Source: Streptomyces althioticus
GTDB taxonomy: Bacteria; Actinomycetota; Actinomycetes; Streptomycetales; Streptomycetaceae
Assembly: GCA_014649355.1 (NCBI GenBank)
Contig: BMSW01000002.1
Location: 248,001 to 312,000, forward strand
Reading direction: 5' to 3'
DNA: 64,000 bases
Part shown: positions 59,036 through 64,000 of the stretch, piece by piece
Numbering within the stretch: the stretch's first letter is position 1
Layout: each line of letters opens with the position of its first letter
The notes under the pieces: model-generated
What the model was told of the DNA's origin: nothing
Seen by the model: only the letters and a program-made list of their open reading frames with translations
Database searches by the model: none
Made by a program: the position numbers and the translations under genes

Positions 59036-59293
59036 TCAGTCGGACGCGGGCTCCCGGGCTTCCCGCAGGCCCGTCTCCAGGCGGTAGTGGACCGTGACGT
59101 CGCGGTAGTTCACGTCGGGCTCGACCCTGTCGGGGAGGTTCGTGCGGTCGCTCCGGCTGACCGACGCGCGCTCCCCCGTGCCCGGGAAGCGGACGGCGGT
59201 GCGGGGCGGGGCGGTGAAGCGGAGGCGGTCGGCGCGGACCGTGGAGTGGAAGGTGATGTCCTGCGGTTGGTCGTCGTCCCGGACGTCAGGCAT
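59036..59293 (-). CDS. Small hypothetical protein
   Basis: The 85-residue protein begins MPDVRDDDQPQDITFHSTVR and has a beta-type pattern (RLRFTAPPRTAVRF, VNYRDVTVHYRLETGLREAR). I do not recognise a family. Its ATG directly follows the stop of the upstream repeat protein (TGAATG), so the two are translationally coupled and may work together. Confidence 0.65.
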   Translation of the reverse strand: MPDVRDDDQPQDITFHSTVRADRLRFTAPPRTAVRFPGTGERASVSRSDRTNLPDRVEPDVNYRDVTVHYRLETGLREAREPASD

Positions 59294-60466
59294 TCATGGC
59301 GGCTCTTCGGATTCCTCCGCGGGCGCGCGCCGACGGGCCGGCCTCGCGGGCAGCTTGCCGTCCTCGCCGCGCACCCGGCGTTTGCGGGGGGCTCCCTCGG
59401 CGGCCGTGCGCTTCTTCGCGGCCGACCGTGTCGCCTTGCGGGCGGGCGCCGCCGCGCGGCCCGCCGTGTCGGCGACCTGCCCGGCCGCCCCGGTGGCGGT
59501 CTCCCCCGCTCCTTCCACGACCTGACCGGCCTCCGCGCCGGCACCCTCGACGGTACGTCCCACTCCCCCGCCGGCCTCTTCCACGGCGGCCCCGGCACCG
59601 CGTCCGACGCCCTCCGCGACACCGCCGACACCTTGCACGGCCTCCCCCGCGCCCGCGCCGACGCCCTGCACCGCCTCCCCGGCGCCCCGCACAGCTTCGC
59701 CCGCGCCCGCGCCGACGCCCTGAACGGCTTCACCTGCCCCCGCGCCGACCTCCTGGACGGCACCCCCGGCTCCCGCGCCCACGTCCCGTACCGCGCCCCC
59801 GGCTCCCGCGCCCACGTCCCGCACCGCGCCTCCGGCGCCCCTGCCGACCTCCTCGACGGCTCCGCCCGCGCCCCGGCCCACGTCGCGGACCGCGCCGCCC
59901 GCGCCGGCTCCGACGTCCTGCACGGCCTGTCCGGCGCCCTGGCCCACCGCGCCCACGGCCTCGCGGGCTCCGCCGCCGACGTCCCGCACGGCGGAGCTCA
60001 CGCCACGGGCCAGTTCGGTGAGGATTTCCGGGTTCCGGTCCACGGTGGTGAGGACCCGGTTGACGATCACGGCCACGTTGTCGAGGCGCACCCTGAGCTG
60101 CGCCTGGGCCTCGACCCCCGAGATGCCCAGGTGCACCCGGCCGAGGGAGACGTCCGCGCCGACGCTGAGTTTCAGCAGGTCCAGCACCTCGGCCTGCAGC
60201 GACACATGGGCGCGGAGATCCTCGACGTCCAGGTCGATCTCGTCGACCTTGAGCAACGGCACGTCGAGGAACACGTCCGTGTCCGTGGGGGTGGCCGGAG
60301 GCCGGGGGACCGTCTCCTCGTCACCCACCTGGTGGGCCGCCTCGACCTCGGCCGCGCCCTCGTCCCCGACGTCGCCGTACTCGGAGGACTCGTACTCCGC
60401 GTCGTCGTACTCGGAGCCGTCGCGCTCGGCGTCGTCGCGCTCGGCGTCGTCCGCGTTGTCGCCCAT
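59294..60466 (-). CDS. Repeat protein with 11-residue Gly/Ala/Val helices
   Basis: The 390-residue protein has an acidic Asp/Glu/Tyr N-terminus (DDAERDGSEYDDAEYE). A conserved-looking middle domain follows (VFLDVPLLKVDEIDLDVEDL, VDRNPEILTELARGVSSAVR; about 65-155). Then about 14 copies of an 11-residue unit of the form GAGAGGAVRDV or GAGAGEAVQGV run from about 155 to 310. The C-terminus is rich in Lys/Arg (RKATRSAAKKRTAAEGAPRK). The hendecad spacing suggests a long amphipathic helix on a lipid, polyester or membrane surface, like phasins or apolipoprotein-type proteins. I recognise no named family. The ATG at 60466 has GGGAGG upstream. Confidence 0.78.
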   Translation of the reverse strand: MGDNADDAERDDAERDGSEYDDAEYESSEYGDVGDEGAAEVEAAHQVGDEETVPRPPATPTDTDVFLDVPLLKVDEIDLDVEDLRAHVSLQAEVLDLLKLSVGADVSLGRVHLGISGVEAQAQLRVRLDNVAVIVNRVLTTVDRNPEILTELARGVSSAVRDVGGGAREAVGAVGQGAGQAVQDVGAGAGGAVRDVGRGAGGAVEEVGRGAGGAVRDVGAGAGGAVRDVGAGAGGAVQEVGAGAGEAVQGVGAGAGEAVRGAGEAVQGVGAGAGEAVQGVGGVAEGVGRGAGAAVEEAGGGVGRTVEGAGAEAGQVVEGAGETATGAAGQVADTAGRAAAPARKATRSAAKKRTAAEGAPRKRRVRGEDGKLPARPARRRAPAEESEEPP

Positions 60467-60533
60467 CACCGCACCTCCCGGGTCGCCGGCCCCCTCGTTC
60501 CCATCCTGCGCTGGGCCGCGCGCCGCCGCACGG

Positions 60534-62852
60534 TCAGCCGGGGACGGAGACCTCGGCCGGCCGGACCGCGGGCTCGAGACGGACGATCACACTCTTCGAC
60601 GCGGGCTGGTTGCTGCCGTCGGCGACGCTGTCCAGGGGCACCAGGACGTTGGTCTCCGGATAGTAGGCGGCCGCCGTCCCGGTCTTCGTCGGGTACGCGA
60701 CGATCGTGAAGCCGTCGGCGCGCCGCTCCGCGCCGTCCTTCCACACCCCTACCAGGTCGACGCGGTCCCCGTCGGCGAGACCCAGCGCGGTGAGGTCGTC
60801 GGGGTTGACGAGGACGACGCGCCTGCTGCCGTGGATGCCACGGTAACGGTCGTTGTCCGTGTAGGGCACGGTGTTCCACTGGTCGTGGGAGCGCAGCGTC
60901 TGCAGCAGCAGGTGACCGTCGGGGACGCTGGGCGCCTCGTGCTCGTTGCGGGTGAACCGCGCCTTGCCGACCTCGGTGTGGAACACGCCCTCGTTGACGG
61001 CGTTCGGCAGCCGGATGCCGCCGGGGCGCGTCACGCGCCGGTTGAAGTCGTGCAGCCCCGGTACGACGTTGGCGATGCGGTCGCGGATCTCGCCGTAGTC
61101 CGACTCGAACACGGACCAGGGGATGTCGGGGCCGCGCCCGGCGAGGGTGCGGTGGGCGAGGCGGCAGATGATGGCGACCTCGCTGAGCAGCAGCGGGGAG
61201 GCCGGCTGGAGGCGGCCGCGCGAGGTGTGGACCTCGCTCATCGAGTTCTCCACGGTGACGAACTGTTCGCCGCAGGACTGCACGTCCCGTTCGGTGCGGC
61301 CGAGGGTCGGCAGGATCAGCGCCGTGCGACCGCAGACGGTGTGCGTCCGGTTCAGCTTGGTGGAGATGTGGGCGGTGAGCCGGCAGGCGCGGAGGGCCTC
61401 CTCGGTGACCATGCTGTCGGGCGCGGCGCGGACGAAGTTGCCTGCGAGGGAGAGGAAGAACTTGACGCGGCCCTCGAGCATCGCCCGAATGGCGTTCACG
61501 GAGTCGAACCCGTGATGGCGGGGCGGGTCGAAGCCGAACTCCTCCTGGAGGGAGTCGAGGAAGGAGTCCGGCATCTGCTCCCAGATGCCCATGGTGCGGT
61601 CGCCCTGCACGTTGCTGTGGCCGCGCACGGGACACGCTCCGGCGCCCGCCCGGCCCAGGTTGCCGCGCAGCAGGAGGAAGTTGACGAACTCGCGGATGGT
61701 GGGCACCGCGTGCTTGTGCTGGGTGATGCCCATCGCCCAGCAGACGATGACGCGTTCGGAGCGCAGCACCTCGTCGCGGACCTGCTCGATCTCCTGGCGG
61801 GTGAGGCCGGTCGCCGCTTCGACGTCGTCCCAGTCGACGGAGCGGATGTGCCGGGCGAACGCCTCGAACCCCTCGGTGTTGTTCCGGATGTAGTCGTGGT
61901 CGAGGACGGTGCCGGGGCGGGCGTCCTCGGCCTCCAGGAGCAGCCGGTTGAGGCCCTGGAACAGGGCGAGGTCGCCGCCGACGCGGATCTGCAGGAAGCG
62001 GTCGGCGATGGGGGTGCCGCGGCCGATGATGCCACGCGGCTTCTGGGGGTTCTTGAAGCGCAGCAGCCCCGCCTCGGGGAGCGGGTTGACGGCGATGATG
62101 CGGGCGCCGTTGCGCTTGGCCTCCTCCAGGGCGGAGAGCTGGCGGGGGTGGTTGGAGCCGGGGTTCTGCCCCACGACGAAGATCAGGTCGGCGTGGTGCA
62201 TGTCCTCCAGGCTGACCGTGCCCTTGCCGGTGCCGAGGGTCTCGTGCAGGGCGTGGCCGCTGGACTCGTGGCACAGGTTGCTGCAGTCGGGCAGGTTGTT
62301 GGTGCCGAAGGCGCGGGCGAACAGCTGGAGCACGAAGGCTGCTTCGTTGCTGGCGCGGCCGGAGGTGTAGAAGACGGCCTCGTCGGGCGAGTCCAGGGAG
62401 GTGAGTTCCTGGGCGAGCAGGCCGAACGCGTCGTGCCAGCTGATCGGTTCGTAGTGGTCCGAGTCGGGCCGCTTGACCATGGGTTCGGTGAGCCGGCCCT
62501 GGTCGTTGAGCCACTTGTCGGAGCGGCGGGCGAGCTCGGACACCGGGTGGTCGCGGAAGAAGTCGCGGCTGATCCGGCGGGTGGTCGCCTCGTCGTTGAT
62601 GTGCTTGGCGCCGTTCTCGCAGTACTCGTTGCGGTGCCGGTGTCCCGGGGCCGGGTCGGCCCAGGCGCAGCCGGGGCAGTCGATGCCGTCGACCTGGTTC
62701 ATGGTCAGCAGCGTCTGCCCGGTGCGCACGGGGGTGGTCTGCTCGAGGGAGTACTCCAGCGCGTGCATCACCGCGGGAGCTCCCGTGGCCCATTTCTTGG
62801 GCGGTGTCACGGTGAGCCGCTCCTGGGAACCGTCGTCGGGCCGCTCGGGCAT
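60534..62852 (-). CDS. FdhF/YdeP-family molybdopterin oxidoreductase
   Basis: The 772-residue enzyme belongs to the molybdopterin/bis-MGD family of formate-dehydrogenase-like proteins. The early GIDCPGCAWADPAPGHRHRN (Cys59, Cys62) and YCENGAKHI (Cys78) may hold a reduced cluster site. LPDCSNLCHESSGHALHETL and FVVGQNPGSNHPRQLSALEE are cofactor-binding motifs. The molydop-binding domain closes the protein (VVLVNPDDLTALGLADGDRV). YdeP-type proteins act in acid or anaerobic stress. No separate electron-transfer subunit or FdhD gene is adjacent. GAAGGAGAG precedes ATG 62852; the frame upstream is antisense to the next gene. Confidence 0.92.
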   Translation of the reverse strand: MPERPDDGSQERLTVTPPKKWATGAPAVMHALEYSLEQTTPVRTGQTLLTMNQVDGIDCPGCAWADPAPGHRHRNEYCENGAKHINDEATTRRISRDFFRDHPVSELARRSDKWLNDQGRLTEPMVKRPDSDHYEPISWHDAFGLLAQELTSLDSPDEAVFYTSGRASNEAAFVLQLFARAFGTNNLPDCSNLCHESSGHALHETLGTGKGTVSLEDMHHADLIFVVGQNPGSNHPRQLSALEEAKRNGARIIAVNPLPEAGLLRFKNPQKPRGIIGRGTPIADRFLQIRVGGDLALFQGLNRLLLEAEDARPGTVLDHDYIRNNTEGFEAFARHIRSVDWDDVEAATGLTRQEIEQVRDEVLRSERVIVCWAMGITQHKHAVPTIREFVNFLLLRGNLGRAGAGACPVRGHSNVQGDRTMGIWEQMPDSFLDSLQEEFGFDPPRHHGFDSVNAIRAMLEGRVKFFLSLAGNFVRAAPDSMVTEEALRACRLTAHISTKLNRTHTVCGRTALILPTLGRTERDVQSCGEQFVTVENSMSEVHTSRGRLQPASPLLLSEVAIICRLAHRTLAGRGPDIPWSVFESDYGEIRDRIANVVPGLHDFNRRVTRPGGIRLPNAVNEGVFHTEVGKARFTRNEHEAPSVPDGHLLLQTLRSHDQWNTVPYTDNDRYRGIHGSRRVVLVNPDDLTALGLADGDRVDLVGVWKDGAERRADGFTIVAYPTKTGTAAAYYPETNVLVPLDSVADGSNQPASKSVIVRLEPAVRPAEVSVPG

Positions 62853-62992
62853 GGACTCTCCTTCACCGGACACGCGGACGCCCTCCAGTCTCACGCTCCC
62901 GCCGGAGGGCGGCCACATGATCTTCCGCCGATGGGGTGGCTCCGGCCGCAGGCGGCCGGGAGGAAGCGCGGGCCTCGGGTTCCCCTTCGGCG

Positions 62993-63038
62993 GCCGGGGG
63001 AACATCACGATCTGCGCCGCCGGGGGAACATCACGATC
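62993..63038. repeat. Tandem 26-base-period repeat upstream of the PhzF-family gene
   Basis: GCCGGGGGAACATCACGATC occurs at 62993-63012 and 63019-63038, identical over 20 bases. The second copy ends 22 bases before the start codon. It is a candidate operator or a local duplication in the promoter. Confidence 0.6.
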
Positions 63039-63059
63039 GGCGCGCACGTTGTCGGGCGT

Positions 63060-63938
63060 ATGACAACAACCGCGTCGCGGCCCGATGTGCTGCGGTACAC
63101 CGCCTTCTCCGGCGACCCGGCGGGCGGCAACCCCGCCGGGGTGGTGCTGGACGCCAGTGCGCTGGACGACGGGGAGATGCTGGCCGTCGCCGCCGAACTC
63201 GGGTACTCGGAGTCCGCCTTCCTGACCGGCCCGCCCGAGGGGCTGGACGGCCCGGAGGGACGGACGTACCGGATCCGCTACTTCAGCCCCAAGGCCGAGG
63301 TGCCGTTCTGCGGGCACGCGACCGTCACGGCCGCCGTCGCTCTCGCCGAGCGGCAGGGTCCGGGGCCGCTGCTGTTCGCGACGCAGGCCGGACCGGTGCC
63401 CGTCGAGGTGACGGCGGCGGAGGACGGCACGTTGCGGGCCACGCTCACCAGCGTCGAGCCGCACGTCGAGGAGGTCACCGACGCGGATCTGGCGGAGGCG
63501 CTGGCCGCGCTGGACTGGCCCGCCGCCGACCTCGACCCGGCCTTCCCGCCGCGCGTCGCGTACGCCGGCGCCCGCCATCTGGTGCTGGCGGCGGCCACCC
63601 GCGCCCGTCTGGCCGACCTGCACTACGACTTCGCGCGTCTCGAAGCGCTGATGCACCGCCTGGACCTGACCACCGTGCAACTGGTGTGGCGGGAGTCGCC
63701 GACGCTGTTCCACGTGCGGGACCCGTTCCCCGTGGGCGGGGTCGTCGAGGACCCGGCGACGGGGGCGGCGGCCGCCGCGTTCGGCGGGTACGCCCGTGAG
63801 CTGGGCCTGGTGCCCGAGGACGCCGTCCTCACGCTGCGTCAGGGCGAGGACCTGGGGCGTCCCGGCGAACTCACGGTGACCTTGCGGGCGGGCGACCCCC
63901 GGGTGCGGGTGAGCGGCGCGGGCGTACGGATCGGCTGA
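63060..63938 (+). CDS. PhzF-family isomerase/epimerase
   Basis: The 292-residue protein has the duplicated diaminopimelate-epimerase-like fold of PhzF. FSGDPAGGNPAGVVLDASAL opens it, GYSESAFL (Glu51) carries the catalytic glutamate, and FSPKAEVPFCGHATVTAAVA is the family block. The second half contains VVEDPATGAAAAAFGGYARE. Most members are not in phenazine clusters and their substrates are unknown; I see no phenazine genes here. It is the last complete gene of the window. The final 62 bases hold nothing I can identify. Confidence 0.9.
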   Translation: MTTTASRPDVLRYTAFSGDPAGGNPAGVVLDASALDDGEMLAVAAELGYSESAFLTGPPEGLDGPEGRTYRIRYFSPKAEVPFCGHATVTAAVALAERQGPGPLLFATQAGPVPVEVTAAEDGTLRATLTSVEPHVEEVTDADLAEALAALDWPAADLDPAFPPRVAYAGARHLVLAAATRARLADLHYDFARLEALMHRLDLTTVQLVWRESPTLFHVRDPFPVGGVVEDPATGAAAAAFGGYARELGLVPEDAVLTLRQGEDLGRPGELTVTLRAGDPRVRVSGAGVRIG

Positions 63939-64000
63939 CGGCGGGCGTCGGTGAGGACACGCGTGGTAGCGGTGCGGCAGGCGGGGCACACTGAGGAAGA

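Noticed and set aside
59500..60010. CRISPR-like or tandem DNA repeat array
   Set aside because: The DNA periodicity follows from the coding of 11-residue protein repeats; there are no unique spacers or constant direct repeats.
59087..60709. Two plus-strand open frames through the repeat protein gene
   Set aside because: They are the reverse of the GAGAGGAV repeats, giving meaningless Pro/Arg/His repeats. The minus-strand frame has a start, ribosome binding site and ordered domains.
63060..63938. Phenazine biosynthesis gene
   Set aside because: PhzF-family proteins are widespread and no other phz gene lies nearby.
1..64000. Insertion sequences, prophage or integrative element
   Set aside because: I found no transposase, integrase, attachment repeat or tRNA gene; the pseudogene remnants show deletion without a visible element.

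Overview
The window is chromosomal DNA from a high-GC actinomycete, almost certainly Streptomyces. Nearly every codon ends in G or C, starts are often GTG, genes are often joined by 4-base ATGA/GTGA overlaps, and one gene carries two in-frame TTA codons, the mark of bldA-dependent genes. I see no rRNA, tRNA, CRISPR array, transposase or phage module. The content fits an accessory-rich chromosomal arm.

Layout. 1-7 kb: a RecQ-like helicase cut by the left edge, small secreted or unknown proteins, an internally deleted reductase pseudogene, an HxlR/metallo-hydrolase pair and an efflux pump/TetR pair with two palindromic operators. 7-13.4 kb: an Lrp-type regulator, probably leaderless, then a fully coupled four-gene operon (deacetylase, MHS transporter, dehydrogenase, ketopantoate-reductase/M20 peptidase fusion) that looks like uptake and breakdown of an N-acylated or amino-acid-like compound. 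13.4-17.4 kb: a transporter remnant, a large unknown protein, a lipoprotein and a membrane protein. 17.8-22.6 kb: a compact class I lanthipeptide locus (precursor, LanB, LanC). LanB is broken by a one-base frameshift between its two catalytic domains, and no transporter or protease gene is seen.

22.6-33 kb: single genes (serine hydrolases, RidA proteins, acetyltransferases, TetR and WYL regulators, an SGNH esterase), then an S66 peptidase/kinase-like/TTA-codon gene set. 33-37.2 kb: a stress island. A BlaI repressor and M56 metallopeptidase lie among terD, terB and spo0M-like genes, and the same palindrome (TTCTACA-4-TGTAGAA) sits upstream of all three. No beta-lactamase gene is next to the pair, so it may control an envelope or metal stress response. 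37.3-48 kb: a MOSC/ferredoxin-reductase fusion divergent from a coupled pyruvate oxidase/enolase-superfamily/GH15 operon behind a SigB-like promoter; then a GlcD/GlcF-type dehydrogenase with a second one-base frameshift, and an SDR.

48-64 kb: DinB-like, APC permease, hemerythrin, SRPBCC, nucleotidyltransferase, patatin, serine hydrolase, XRE/SDR and SDR/TetR pairs (the last with a perfect 28-base operator), an 11-residue-repeat protein, an FdhF-like molybdoenzyme and a PhzF-family protein.

Two single-base frameshifts in otherwise intact genes, plus an ATA where one gene's start would be expected, mean that real decay and assembly error both have to be considered.
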